Notes under the pieces: generated by a model
What the model saw: only the letters and a program-made list of their open reading frames with translations
Database searches by the model: none
Told to the model about the DNA's origin: nothing
Assembly: GCF_008180865.1 (NCBI RefSeq)
Contig: NZ_VTEX01000002.1
Span: 682,001 to 746,000 of the forward strand
Length of the DNA: 64,000 nucleotides
From: Rossellomorea aquimaris
GTDB taxonomy: Bacteria > Bacillota > Bacilli > Bacillales > Bacillaceae_B
Direction of reading: 5' to 3'
Shown: positions 42,955 to 51,743 of the stretch, in pieces
Position numbering within the stretch: position 1 is the first letter of the stretch
Layout of the letters: each line of letters opens with the position of its first letter
Translations under genes and position numbers: made by a program

Positions 42955-45003
42955 CTATACGGACAGCTGGTACTTCTTCAGTTTATCATACAATCCTGAA
43001 CGACTGATCCCAAGTAGCCTGGCTGCCTGTGCTTTGTTTCCATTTGATTGATTCAGGGCTTTTTTAATAGCGCCAACTTCCGCATCCTCTGCAAGACTGA
43101 CGGTCGGCATCGGTGGTTCTGAAACCTTCGAGACCAGATAATCCGGAAGGTCTTCCACCTGTATATTTCCATGCTCGGCAAACGTCATGGCACGCTCAAG
43201 TACGTTTCGAAGTTCCCGTACATTTCCCGGCCAGTCGTATTGAAGTAGCGCTGTGTTCGCTTGGGCAGAAATGCCGGTGATGCTCGTGCCAAGCATGGAA
43301 TTGAGATCAATCATGAGCTTATGGGTGAGATGTTCCACATCATGAACACGTTCACGTAATGGTGGAATATTCAAGGAGATGACGTTCAGTCTGTAGTAGA
43401 GATCCTCCCGAAATTCCCCTTCCTTCACCATTTTCTCAAGATTCCGATTGGTTGCCGCAATGATCCGCACATCTACCTTGATGCGTTCATTTCCCCCGAC
43501 CCGATAAAATTCACGCTCCTGCAGAACTCGTAACAGCTTGGCCTGAAGCGCAATCGACATATCCCCGATTTCATCGAGAAACAGCGTTCCCCCATTGGCC
43601 AGGTCAAATTTCCCGACTTTTCCGCGCTGCTTCGCTCCAGTAAAAGCACCTTCCTCATACCCGAAAAACTCAGATTCAAGCAAATCCTCAGGGATCGCTG
43701 CACAGTTGACGATGACAAATTTGCCCTCGCTTCGGGCGCTGCTGTTATGGATGGCATGTGCGAACAATTCCTTTCCTGTCCCACTTTCCCCTCTAAGCAA
43801 CACAGTCGACCTGCCCTTCGCTGCTTTGGCCGCACTTTTCTTTAATTTTTCCATATAAGGATATTCACTGAGTATGTGATCCCAGGTGAACCGTGCTGCT
43901 TCGGATCTTTGCAGCTGCTGGTGGTAGAAGCTTGCCTTGTTTTCAGCCTTTTGCAGCCTCTTAAACAGCTCGCTTACCTCATTTAATTGACGGAACATCA
44001 CTTTCCCGATGGCACCGATGACCCTGCCATCCTTCTTGATCGGAATTCTGTGCACAATATATTTAATGCCTTGCCTTTCGTAAAAATCACTGATTTCAGC
44101 TGTTTCCGTCTTAAAGACATTCCGAAGTTTCAATTGGGGCAGCACACTGTCCACATCCCGATGCAACACCTCTGTCTTCTCGAGGTTGAAAAGTTCAAGT
44201 AATGGTGGACTCACCATTGTGATGGTATTCCGTTCATCCGTCATCAAGATGCCATCATACGCATGCTCTAATGTCGTTTCAATGGTGAGCTTCAATTTTT
44301 TGACCGTTTGCAGCTCCTCAGCCATCTTTTCAATTTCAGAAATATCCTGGAAAAGAATGATTTTTCCTTGCTTATGGTTCACGGTTTCATAGGTCGAAAT
44401 ATGCAGGATGCATTGATACGTTTCATCATGGTGATGTCCATGGTTTTCTATTTTCATGCCTGGAAATACTTCCTGAAGATTGTGAGAATGAATGGAGTCG
44501 ATGGTGCGTCCCGTGATCTTCAAAAACGCTTCATTAGCATAGATGATCTGTAACTGTTCATCTGTCATCAATACGCCCACACCCGAATGCATCAAGATGG
44601 TTTCCAGCTGATCCTTTAAGGTATTGGCTGATTTCAATAACGTCATCACCATTTCTGTTTTGGTCAGTAATCCCATCACTTTGCCTTCCTCATCAAGGAC
44701 AATCCCCGTTCCCGCCTTGCTGGTTTTCACCAGCTCCTCGATTTCGTGATAAGGCGTATCTATCCGAATCGTTCGTGTATCCGTTTTTATGTAAGCTTTG
44801 ATCGGTGTACCAAGCGGCATCTGGTCCAGGATCATTTGGTATAATCCGCTGCGTGTGAACACACCCTGAAGGTTCCGATCACTGTCTGTAACCGGCAGGA
44901 GGTTCCACTTCTTTTCCTTTATGATAAGAATGGCGTCTTTTAATGTAGTATCTTCCGTCATCACACAATCGACCGGCGTGACCATATCCCGGAACTGAAT
45001 CAT
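42955..45003 (-). CDS. Sigma-54-dependent activator with CBS and PAS sensory domains
   Basis: A 682-residue enhancer-binding protein. Two CBS repeats (about 5-120) may sense an adenosine ligand. PAS regions (about 135-235 and 245-345) follow, then the AAA+ domain (about 370-610) with Walker A GESGTGKE, GAFTGA (starting at 452, the sigma-54 contact loop) and LFLDEIGDM, and a Fis-type HTH (NKAQAARLLGISRSGLYDKLKKY). It almost certainly drives the two neighbouring sigma-54 promoters in response to acyl-CoA substrates or energy state. It has a sigma-A-like promoter of its own. Confidence 0.93.
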   Translation of the reverse strand: MIQFRDMVTPVDCVMTEDTTLKDAILIIKEKKWNLLPVTDSDRNLQGVFTRSGLYQMILDQMPLGTPIKAYIKTDTRTIRIDTPYHEIEELVKTSKAGTGIVLDEEGKVMGLLTKTEMVMTLLKSANTLKDQLETILMHSGVGVLMTDEQLQIIYANEAFLKITGRTIDSIHSHNLQEVFPGMKIENHGHHHDETYQCILHISTYETVNHKQGKIILFQDISEIEKMAEELQTVKKLKLTIETTLEHAYDGILMTDERNTITMVSPPLLELFNLEKTEVLHRDVDSVLPQLKLRNVFKTETAEISDFYERQGIKYIVHRIPIKKDGRVIGAIGKVMFRQLNEVSELFKRLQKAENKASFYHQQLQRSEAARFTWDHILSEYPYMEKLKKSAAKAAKGRSTVLLRGESGTGKELFAHAIHNSSARSEGKFVIVNCAAIPEDLLESEFFGYEEGAFTGAKQRGKVGKFDLANGGTLFLDEIGDMSIALQAKLLRVLQEREFYRVGGNERIKVDVRIIAATNRNLEKMVKEGEFREDLYYRLNVISLNIPPLRERVHDVEHLTHKLMIDLNSMLGTSITGISAQANTALLQYDWPGNVRELRNVLERAMTFAEHGNIQVEDLPDYLVSKVSEPPMPTVSLAEDAEVGAIKKALNQSNGNKAQAARLLGISRSGLYDKLKKYQLSV

Positions 45004-45049
45004 TACAATCCCCCTTTGTTAAAGTCTGAAAATTCAATCTGTTACTTTT

Positions 45050-45078
45050 ATTATAAAGCTTTGGGTAATAAAGGTCAC
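45050..45078 (-). promoter_or_regulatory. Sigma-A-like promoter of the activator gene
   Basis: Minus strand GTGACC, 17 bases, TATAAT (45055-45050), about 47 bases before the start codon. The -35 box is weak, the -10 perfect. Confidence 0.55.
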
Positions 45079-45127
45079 TTCTTCAATTTCTTATTGGGTA
45101 CAATGAAAAAATAATGGGAAGCAAAAC

Positions 45128-45158
45128 AAAAAAGATCAGAGGATTTGAAACCCTGATC
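45128..45158 (-). terminator. Terminator of the 3-hydroxyacyl-CoA dehydrogenase gene
   Basis: GATCAG(A)GG/CCCTGATC hairpin followed on the minus strand by TTTTTTGTTTTG, separating the SDR from the activator gene. Confidence 0.75.
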
Positions 45159-45186
45159 TCGCATTCTATCTACTTTTAGTATCCCA

Positions 45187-45954
45187 TTATTTCGGCTGCA
45201 TGCGAATGGCACCGTCTAGACGGATGGTCTCCCCGTTCAGCATCGGGTTTGTCAGGATACTTCCCACCAATTGGGCATATTCATCAGGATGCCCCAGACG
45301 CTTAGGGAATGGAACCATTTTTCCAAGTGATTCAACTGCTTCCTCCGGTAACGATTCAAACATTGGCGTATGAAACAAACCTGGCGCGATCGTCATCACC
45401 CGGATACCGTACGAAGCAAGTTCCCTTGCGATCGGGAGGGTCATTCCGACAACTCCACCTTTCGAGGCACTGTAGGCTGCCTGTCCGATCTGTCCTTCAA
45501 ATGCAGCAACCGATGCCGTATTGATGATGACACCCCTCTCACCCAATTCGCCCGGTTCATTCTTCACCATTTGTTCCGTTGCCAATCGGATCACATTGAA
45601 TGTGCCGATTAAGTTAATCGATATCACCTTCGAAAACGTATCGAGAGAATGAATGCCTTTTCGTGATATCAGCTTGGATGCAATTGCGATGCCTGCACAG
45701 TTGACAACCGTATTAATACTTCCGAAAGACTCCACAGCTTTTTGAATAGCGTGGGAAACTTCCTCCTCACTACTTACATCGGTCCTGACAAACATACTTC
45801 TTTCTCCCAGTTCTTCCACTAGCGATTGGCCTTTTTTATCGGATAAATCCAATATGGCTGCTCTCCCGCCCTCCTTGATGATCTGCCTCACTGTCGCTTC
45901 CCCTAGCCCTGACGCTCCGCCTGTCACGATGGCGATTGATTCACTGATTTTCAT
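45187..45954 (-). CDS. 3-hydroxyacyl-CoA dehydrogenase-like SDR (type II, HSD17B10-like)
   Basis: A 255-residue [15 protein letters not shown] (11-22) binds NAD. The catalytic set is the Ser in [15 protein letters not shown] and Tyr/Lys in [17 protein letters not shown] and [10 protein letters not shown] are typical of short-chain 3-hydroxyacyl-CoA dehydrogenases. It would oxidise the hydroxyacyl-CoA of the neighbouring pathway. It has its own sigma-54 promoter and upstream activator site. Confidence 0.88.
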   Translation of the reverse strand: MKISESIAIVTGGASGLGEATVRQIIKEGGRAAILDLSDKKGQSLVEELGERSMFVRTDVSSEEEVSHAIQKAVESFGSINTVVNCAGIAIASKLISRKGIHSLDTFSKVISINLIGTFNVIRLATEQMVKNEPGELGERGVIINTASVAAFEGQIGQAAYSASKGGVVGMTLPIARELASYGIRVMTIAPGLFHTPMFESLPEEAVESLGKMVPFPKRLGHPDEYAQLVGSILTNPMLNGETIRLDGAIRMQPK

Positions 45955-45990
45955 TGAATGGCCTCCCTTTTTTATCTATTCAACTTTTAA

Positions 45991-46009
45991 ATTGCAAGAA
46001 TTGTGCCAA
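45991..46009 (-). promoter_or_regulatory. Sigma-54 promoter of the 3-hydroxyacyl-CoA dehydrogenase gene
   Basis: Minus strand TTGGCACAATTCTTGCAAT, a full TGGCAC-N5-TTGC match. It is 37 bases upstream of the start codon, nearly identical to the promoter at 42831. Confidence 0.92.
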
Positions 46010-46050
46010 GCTTGATTTGGCCGTATTTATAACGGGAGGAGGTCCCAAAC

Positions 46051-46077
46051 TGTCCAGAATAAGGACACATTGGACAC
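46051..46077. promoter_or_regulatory. Second upstream activator site
   Basis: TGTCC-AGAATAA-GGACA (46051-46067) followed by CATTGGACAC. Its centre is 52.5 bases upstream of the -24 GG. Same half-sites and 7-base spacer as the site at 42896. Confidence 0.72.
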
Positions 46078-46321
46078 TGAACATTCGTGACAATACATGA
46101 CAACCTGGTACCATCCGTGCAAAAACCTGAATTGAAGTAAGATCAGAACCCTTCAAAATTAATTACAAATTCTATGATCCAAATCCCATTAGAATACGTT
46201 TCCTTCATGCCTCTCTATCAAGAATGAAAGCCGAGAAACCCATTTGTGTGAAAAATATGAAGTCCAATTGTCCATTGTGTTACAAATCAACATTTTTTCA
46301 CATTTACCAACAATCATTCTC

Positions 46322-46350
46322 TTGAATAACCTATGATCCTTCCATACTAT
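46322..46350 (+). promoter_or_regulatory. Sigma-A promoter of the HTH-NosL operon
   Basis: TTGAAT, 17 bases, TACTAT, 39 bases before the start codon. The other sequence between 45955 and 46388 is accounted for by the sigma-54 promoter and activator site. I see no gene there. Confidence 0.7.
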
Positions 46351-46388
46351 TTAACTATAAAGCGATTTCATTCGAAAGGCCGTTGATT

Positions 46389-46958
46389 ATGCTGCCCATC
46401 GACAGACAGCAACAAATTTTAACATGGCTGGAAGAGGAAGGGACACTTCGTGTATCGGATATAAGCTCCCGCCTTGAAGTTTCGGAAATGACGGTGTATC
46501 GGGACTTGAAGCCACTCCTTGAAGAGAACAGGGTTCACAAAACCTCCAATGGCATTTCAACCATCAAGGATCAAACCATTCCCACAAATAACTGTATTTA
46601 TTGCCTGAAGCCGGCTACTTCCAGAAGATCGGTTCAATTAGTGAAGAAAGATCACACGATCGAGCAGGCCTGCTGTCCTCACTGTGGATTACTCCGTTAC
46701 GGGGACATTCAGGGAGAGGTCGTGCAGATCATGTGTCGTGATTTCTTAACGGATATGACGATAAGTGGGAAGACCGCCACTTTCCTGATCGATGCCGACT
46801 TAAACCTGAACTGCTGCCAGCCCCAGGTAATCGCATTCGAATCGAACAAACAGGCCCGTCAATTCCAAACGGGATTTGGAGGGCATCTTCACAGCTTTCA
46901 AGAGGCCATCGTGGTCATTTCAGAAGAAATGTCAGGCTCAGACTGCTGTCATGACTAA
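46389..46958 (+). CDS. DeoR-type HTH regulator fused to a cysteine-rich NosL-like domain
   Basis: A 189-residue protein. An N-terminal DeoR winged helix (about 1-55; LRVSDISSRLEVSEMTVYRDLKPL) is followed by a domain with Cys-rich motifs CIYC, CCPHCGLL, MCRDF and NCCQPQVIAF, then GFGGHLHSF and a CCHD end. The FE(S)NKQARQFQTGFGG part resembles NosL copper chaperones. A metal-sensing regulator, most likely of copper, is inferred. Heads an operon with PepSY and FixH-like genes. ATG 46389 is preferred over a TTG six bases upstream. Confidence 0.78.
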   Translation: MLPIDRQQQILTWLEEEGTLRVSDISSRLEVSEMTVYRDLKPLLEENRVHKTSNGISTIKDQTIPTNNCIYCLKPATSRRSVQLVKKDHTIEQACCPHCGLLRYGDIQGEVVQIMCRDFLTDMTISGKTATFLIDADLNLNCCQPQVIAFESNKQARQFQTGFGGHLHSFQEAIVVISEEMSGSDCCHD

Positions 46959-46975
46959 GAAAAGAGGAATCTACT

Positions 46976-48319
46976 ATGCGTAAAAAATCGAACATGTCTC
47001 CTTATCAAACGATTTGGAGATGGCATTTCTATGCCGGGATCATCATTTCCCCGTTCTTGCTCATCCTGGCTGTGACGGGGTCCATTTATCTATTCAAGCC
47101 ACAGATCGAACAAAATCTTTACAAAGAGTATTACGAAGTGAAAGCACAAGGGGAGAAACTTCCTGCTTCTGAACAAATCGAAGAAGTGAAGAAACTCCAC
47201 CCGGATGCACAAATCACCAAGTATCGTCCGGGAGAAAGTCCCGAACGCTCCAGTGAAATCGGTATCAGCACCGACGATGGGTCGGCCACTGTCTTCCTGG
47301 ATCCTTACACCGGAAAATCACTTGGCGAGTTAAAGCCTGAGGACCGGATCATGGATAAAATAGTGGAATTTCATGGGGAACTGATGGCCGGAACTATCGG
47401 AGACCGTATCGTTGAGCTTGTCGCCTCGTGGGCCATCGTTCTGATTGTCACAGGATTATTCCTATGGTTTCCACGTAAGAAGGACAAGCTGGCGGGAGTG
47501 CTCTTCCCCCGTTTCGGTAAAGGAAAAAGCATCCTGCGCCGGGATCTTCACGCTGTACCCGCTTTCTGGATTACAGCGGGAATGCTGTTCCTGATCATGA
47601 CAGGCTTGCCTTGGTCGGGCTTCTGGGGAACGAACTTCCAGAATCTCATGACGAATGCAGGTGCCGGATACCCTCCATCGATTTGGACAGGAGAAGCACC
47701 ACAGTCCGTTGTGAAAACAAAAGAAATCGCTGACGTCCCATGGGCAGCGGAAAACCTTGAAGTCCCTGTATCGGCACTCGAAGGCTACACTCCCGTATCG
47801 ATCAATGATGTCGTGAGCATCGCCGACAGAGAAGGAATCGACCCGAGTTACACGGTGTACATTCCTGGAGATGAGAAAGGCGTCTTTACACTATCTGCCT
47901 TTCCAGCAAAAGCTCAGAATGAGGTCACCATGCACCTTGATCAATATTCAGGAGCTGTACTGGCTGATTATCGCTTCGATCATTACGGTATCGGCGGGAA
48001 AGTCGTCGCCATGGGCATTACCCTTCATACCGGCACACAATTCGGTTTCATCAACCAATTGATCAGTCTCTTCATTTGCCTAGGGATCATCCTGGTGGTT
48101 GTGAGCGGATTCTATCTATGGTTAAAGCGGAAACCGAAAAAAGAAATGGGCGCACCGAAAGCGCCAAGCATCTTGAAAATGAAGCTCTTTCTGCTTCTTA
48201 TGATTGTCTTGGGTATCCTATTCCCTCTGGTGGGAGCTTCCTTGATCGTCATCTTGCTTCTTGACTGGCTGGTTATCAAACGGATCCCGGATTTAAATAA
48301 ATTCCTCGGTGCGGAATAA
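46976..48319 (+). CDS. PepSY-associated membrane protein (FsrB/PiuB-like reductase type)
   Basis: A 447-residue integral membrane protein with four to six helices and PepSY modules in the external loops. Histidines that could bind heme stand in the helices: WRWHFYAGI, EFHGELMAG, RRDLHAVPAFW and ITLHTGTQFGF. Relatives are ferric- or copper-chelate reductases. It follows the HTH-NosL gene by 17 bases and precedes the FixH-like lipoprotein, suggesting a role in copper or heme redox handling. Confidence 0.85.
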   Translation: MRKKSNMSPYQTIWRWHFYAGIIISPFLLILAVTGSIYLFKPQIEQNLYKEYYEVKAQGEKLPASEQIEEVKKLHPDAQITKYRPGESPERSSEIGISTDDGSATVFLDPYTGKSLGELKPEDRIMDKIVEFHGELMAGTIGDRIVELVASWAIVLIVTGLFLWFPRKKDKLAGVLFPRFGKGKSILRRDLHAVPAFWITAGMLFLIMTGLPWSGFWGTNFQNLMTNAGAGYPPSIWTGEAPQSVVKTKEIADVPWAAENLEVPVSALEGYTPVSINDVVSIADREGIDPSYTVYIPGDEKGVFTLSAFPAKAQNEVTMHLDQYSGAVLADYRFDHYGIGGKVVAMGITLHTGTQFGFINQLISLFICLGIILVVVSGFYLWLKRKPKKEMGAPKAPSILKMKLFLLLMIVLGILFPLVGASLIVILLLDWLVIKRIPDLNKFLGAE

Positions 48320-48335
48320 GAAAGGACGATACTTC

Positions 48336-48800
48336 ATGAAAAATCGTACGAAATACATTGGGCTCATCCTCATCTGCATGATGCTCGGAGCCTGTTCCCC
48401 GAAAGAGGATGCAGCCGGGCTTTACCGTCAGGAATCCCCGCTTCAGGCGGATATCACCATGCCTGAAGAGTTTTCCGGAAGTGAGCCGATCAAGATTGCC
48501 CTCACGCAAAACAGTCAATCCGTCGATGATGCTGATTTTGTCCATGTCGAAATATGGAAAGGTGACGGCTCCTTCCATGATCAGATGGAGGAAGCCGATA
48601 ATGCCGGAGACGGGAATTATACATTCAGCAAAAAGCTGAAGGAAGATGGTCTCTATTACATCAAGGTCCATGCCGCAAACAACGGATCCACCATCATGCC
48701 GACCCTGCCTTTCGCTGTCGGTGAGCTATCCAAGGCTGATGTCGAAGCCCTGAATGCGCAGACTCCAGATGATAGTGGAAATCATGATTCTCACCATTGA
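48336..48800 (+). CDS. FixH/YtkA-like lipoprotein
   Basis: A 154-residue exported lipoprotein: signal peptide with lipobox LGAC (Cys near residue 20), then an Ig-like FixH domain (VHVEIWKGDGSFHDQMEEADNAGDGNYTFSKKL). It ends in an His/Asp-rich tail (NHDSHH) able to bind metal. Third gene of the operon, 16 bases after the PepSY gene. Probably a copper-related periplasmic-side partner. Confidence 0.8.
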   Translation: MKNRTKYIGLILICMMLGACSPKEDAAGLYRQESPLQADITMPEEFSGSEPIKIALTQNSQSVDDADFVHVEIWKGDGSFHDQMEEADNAGDGNYTFSKKLKEDGLYYIKVHAANNGSTIMPTLPFAVGELSKADVEALNAQTPDDSGNHDSHH

Positions 48801-48953
48801 TGACAATAGACCGGAAGCAGATACTTGCTTACGGTCTTATCATTTGAAGAAAAGACTGACCTCCTCATCACTTCTCCCATATTTTTTCCTGTAATAGACT
48901 ACACCTTTGCTATAATGGATTCATAGACGCCCACAGAAAGGAGCCCACCCATC

Positions 48954-49715
48954 ATGATCATTCGTGAAATCAAGGATTCATTTATCATGATCAGGCAGCA
49001 CGACCACGCCTTTTTATCAGGCGAACTCATCAAGCACTTCAAGCCTTCCCTACTAAAATCAGATGCATTCTTTGACGATGCCTTATATGCAGCCTATCAG
49101 CACGACCGCAGCTGGATTGGTTTGGACGAGACACCAATCTGGAATGACAGGGAGAAAATCCCCTACACCTTTTCAGACTACCCCCTCCTGCCAAAGCTCG
49201 CATTCTATAAAATCGGGGTGGACGAGATTGAGAGAGTAAACACGTATGCGAGTCTTCTCTGCAGCCTGCACTTCTCTTCTTTCTTTTCCCAATCTAAAAA
49301 TAAAGGCTGCCTCGTTTTTTTAACAGGAGAAGCCAGAAGACAAATGAAACTTAAGGAGTCGTTCCCTGACCTTGATGAAGAATTACTGCAACAGCATTTC
49401 CGGTTACTGCAATTCTCGGATAACCTGTCCTTATATCTGTGTCTAAATGAGCCCGGCGCGGATAAAGAGGATGAGCATCCGTGGTTTAAAAATGGATTTC
49501 AGAATACAGAAATGTTTCATCCCGAAAACCAGCCGCTCATGTCCCGGTGGGTGAATGAAAATGAAGTGACCCTTGATCCTTATCCTTTTGACATGGACTT
49601 CGACGTATCGTTGCAGTACAAAGTAGTCACAAGGGGATTGATTGAAGAGATGGGGATTGCTGAGGCTTATATAGAGTGTGATATGGAAGAAAAGAAGATT
49701 TTCTTTCATCAATAA
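48954..49715 (+). CDS. DUF3891-family protein
   Basis: A 253-residue soluble protein. QHDHAFLSGEL, AAYQHDRSW and ASLLCSLHFSSFF place conserved His/Asp residues along helices, reminiscent of an HD-type metal site, and match DUF3891. Function unknown. AAAGGAG lies ten bases before the ATG. Confidence 0.78.
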   Translation: MIIREIKDSFIMIRQHDHAFLSGELIKHFKPSLLKSDAFFDDALYAAYQHDRSWIGLDETPIWNDREKIPYTFSDYPLLPKLAFYKIGVDEIERVNTYASLLCSLHFSSFFSQSKNKGCLVFLTGEARRQMKLKESFPDLDEELLQQHFRLLQFSDNLSLYLCLNEPGADKEDEHPWFKNGFQNTEMFHPENQPLMSRWVNENEVTLDPYPFDMDFDVSLQYKVVTRGLIEEMGIAEAYIECDMEEKKIFFHQ

Positions 49716-49717
49716 AT

Positions 49718-49766
49718 ACATATGGACGGTTCTTTTGCTTTGGAAGCATCAGAACCGTCCACATGT
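49718..49766. terminator. Bidirectional terminator
   Basis: ACATATGGACGGTTCT paired with AGAACCGTCCACATGT (one mismatch), between convergent genes. Confidence 0.8.
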
Positions 49767-49777
49767 TTGGTGTCATA

Positions 49778-50818
49778 CTATTTTTCCGGAAGCAAAATGA
49801 TCTTCCCCAGTTTTCCTGAATTTTTGAAGTAGGTTTGTGCTTCTCCCGCTTTTTCGAGAGGAAAGGTACGTTCAATGACCGGTTTGATCTTACCTGCAGA
49901 AATGGCATCAAGCATCCGTCTAAACTCGTCTCTCGTACCCAGGACCGATCCATATAACGTGATATGTTTTAAATAAATGGTCCTGAAATCGAGTTCCGTT
50001 TTCTGTCCCCCAGCCGAGCCTGATATACAAAACTTCCCGCCATTCTTTAAAACGCTTATGGATGTCTCAAACAACGCATCCCCGACTACATCCAATACAG
50101 AATCCACCGGACCTCCATTGACTTCTACTATTTCATCGGCAAGGGTTTGGGACTTGTAGGATAATACATGAGTAGCCCCCAATTCTTTCATTTTATCTTC
50201 CAATCCCATGTCACCTACAATCGCAATCACCTTAGATCCAAAAACTCTGGAGGCGATTTGAACATTCAATGATCCCACACCTCCATTTGCACCAGTAACG
50301 ACGACCGTTTCTCCCGGCTTAGCCTTGATCTGCTCCACCATATGCCATGCAGTCAATCCGCTGACAGAAAAAACGGCACTTTCTTCATATGCAGGGAGAG
50401 GCATATCATAACAGAGTTCTGACGGCCAAACGACGTATTCGGCATACCCTCCATCATATTCGGAGCCAATGAATGACATATCCTCTGAAATGTGTTCGAA
50501 ACCCTCCATGCCGCTTGAAGTGAAAGGAAACAGAACGACATTCTTTCCTATCAAAGTATCAGAAACATCTGGACCTACCCCTACGATTTCACCCGTTATA
50601 TCCGATCCCGGAATTCTTGGGAAGTGAACGCCTTCCGGACGCCAGCCTGACTTCTCTTCTGTTCCATAAGCCCCTTCCCTCATCCAAATTTCAGTATTGT
50701 TAATGGCACATGCTTTGACCTTTACAAGGACCTCACCTTTTTCCGGAGTCGGGGTCGAAATATCAACCACTTCTAATTTGTCGATTCCCCCATATCCGGT
50801 AACTTGAACAGCTTTCAT
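49778..50818 (-). CDS. Zinc-type alcohol dehydrogenase/quinone oxidoreductase family protein
   Basis: A 346-residue medium-chain reductase. GroES-like N-terminus (INNTEIWMREG, IPGSDITGEIVGVG), cofactor motif TGANGGVGSLNVQIA for NADPH, and FCISGSAGG. Catalytic zinc Cys ligands of true alcohol dehydrogenases are absent, so it is closer to quinone oxidoreductases. Single gene, divergent from the GntR regulator with a gap of about 235 bases. Confidence 0.87.
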   Translation of the reverse strand: MKAVQVTGYGGIDKLEVVDISTPTPEKGEVLVKVKACAINNTEIWMREGAYGTEEKSGWRPEGVHFPRIPGSDITGEIVGVGPDVSDTLIGKNVVLFPFTSSGMEGFEHISEDMSFIGSEYDGGYAEYVVWPSELCYDMPLPAYEESAVFSVSGLTAWHMVEQIKAKPGETVVVTGANGGVGSLNVQIASRVFGSKVIAIVGDMGLEDKMKELGATHVLSYKSQTLADEIVEVNGGPVDSVLDVVGDALFETSISVLKNGGKFCISGSAGGQKTELDFRTIYLKHITLYGSVLGTRDEFRRMLDAISAGKIKPVIERTFPLEKAGEAQTYFKNSGKLGKIILLPEK

Positions 50819-50971
50819 TATACTCTCCCTCTTCTCTATTCAATCTTTATGGTTAGTTTATACCCTTATTGAGCGATCATGCAGACTCATAAGTATTTAT
50901 ATAATATTCCCTGGGGCAAACTTGGCTGAAACCTCAAGAATTTCACGCAACAGAATCATTTTCAGAATTGA

Positions 50972-51034
50972 TTGACAAATCTCCCGCAAAAGATCATATA
51001 ATGGTAATACCAAGTATAAAATTGGTATTACCAA
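50972..51034 (+). promoter_or_regulatory. Promoter and tandem FadR-type operators of the GntR gene
   Basis: TTGACA at 50972 with TATAAT at 50997 (19-base spacer) or CATATA at 50995 (17). TGGTAATACCA (51002-51012) and TTGGTATTACCAA (51022-51034) are two palindromes centred 21 bases apart, on and just after the -10 box. They match the TGGTNNNACCA pattern of FadR-type GntR regulators and suggest autorepression. Confidence 0.78.
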
Positions 51035-51054
51035 TCAACAGGAGGGACATTCCA

Positions 51055-51741
51055 GTGAAAGAACGTTCATCAGACATTATCGCCGGCACACTCATTCAAT
51101 CCATACTGGAAGGGCACATTAAAGTTCATGAACCACTGCAATCCGAAAGAGAATTGGCCACCCGCTTTCAAGTAGGAAGACCCACCATCCGGGAAGCACT
51201 GCAGAGGTTGGAACGGGACGGATGGATTGCGGGACGGAAAGGGATGCCTGCGGTTGTGAATGATTATTGGAAGCAGGGGAATTTAATGACGATCGTGAAT
51301 ATCCTCGAGCACCAGGAAGAAGTACCCGATGACTTCATCCATCATATGCTCGAGCTTAGAATCTCTTTGACCCCTACCTATTTCAGGGATGCCATCCATC
51401 ATCACAGGCTCAAGGTCATTTCACTCTTTGTCCCTCTTGAAGAGGTACAGGATGATGCACGATCATATGCGGATTTCGACTGGCAGCTGCAGCAGAGTGT
51501 CGCCATGCTGTCGCCCAATCCCATCTATCTTCTCATCCTGAATAGCTTCAAAGACTTCTACAGTAGGATAGCCGAGAAATATTTCTGCGAACCGGACCAT
51601 CGCAAAGCTTCACGTGACTATTACGAAAAACTGTTGGCCCTCATCTTAAAAGGGGACATCGAACAGGCAGTGCGCCTCATTAAACAAATGATGGAAACCA
51701 GCTTACGATTGTGGAAACAAAAAATGAATGGGGGCAATTGA
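51055..51741 (+). CDS. FadR-type GntR transcriptional regulator
   Basis: A 228-residue repressor. Winged helix about 5-75 (LQSERELATRFQVGRPTIREALQRLERDGWI) and an all-helical C-terminal effector domain resembling FadR, which binds acyl-CoA in enterobacteria. GTG 51055 is the start because AGGAGGG lies eight bases before it. A longer frame to 50968 would include the promoter. It is adjacent to a fatty-acid-hydroxylase-like gene, so a lipid ligand is plausible. Confidence 0.88.
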   Translation: MKERSSDIIAGTLIQSILEGHIKVHEPLQSERELATRFQVGRPTIREALQRLERDGWIAGRKGMPAVVNDYWKQGNLMTIVNILEHQEEVPDDFIHHMLELRISLTPTYFRDAIHHHRLKVISLFVPLEEVQDDARSYADFDWQLQQSVAMLSPNPIYLLILNSFKDFYSRIAEKYFCEPDHRKASRDYYEKLLALILKGDIEQAVRLIKQMMETSLRLWKQKMNGGN

Positions 51742-51743
51742 GG

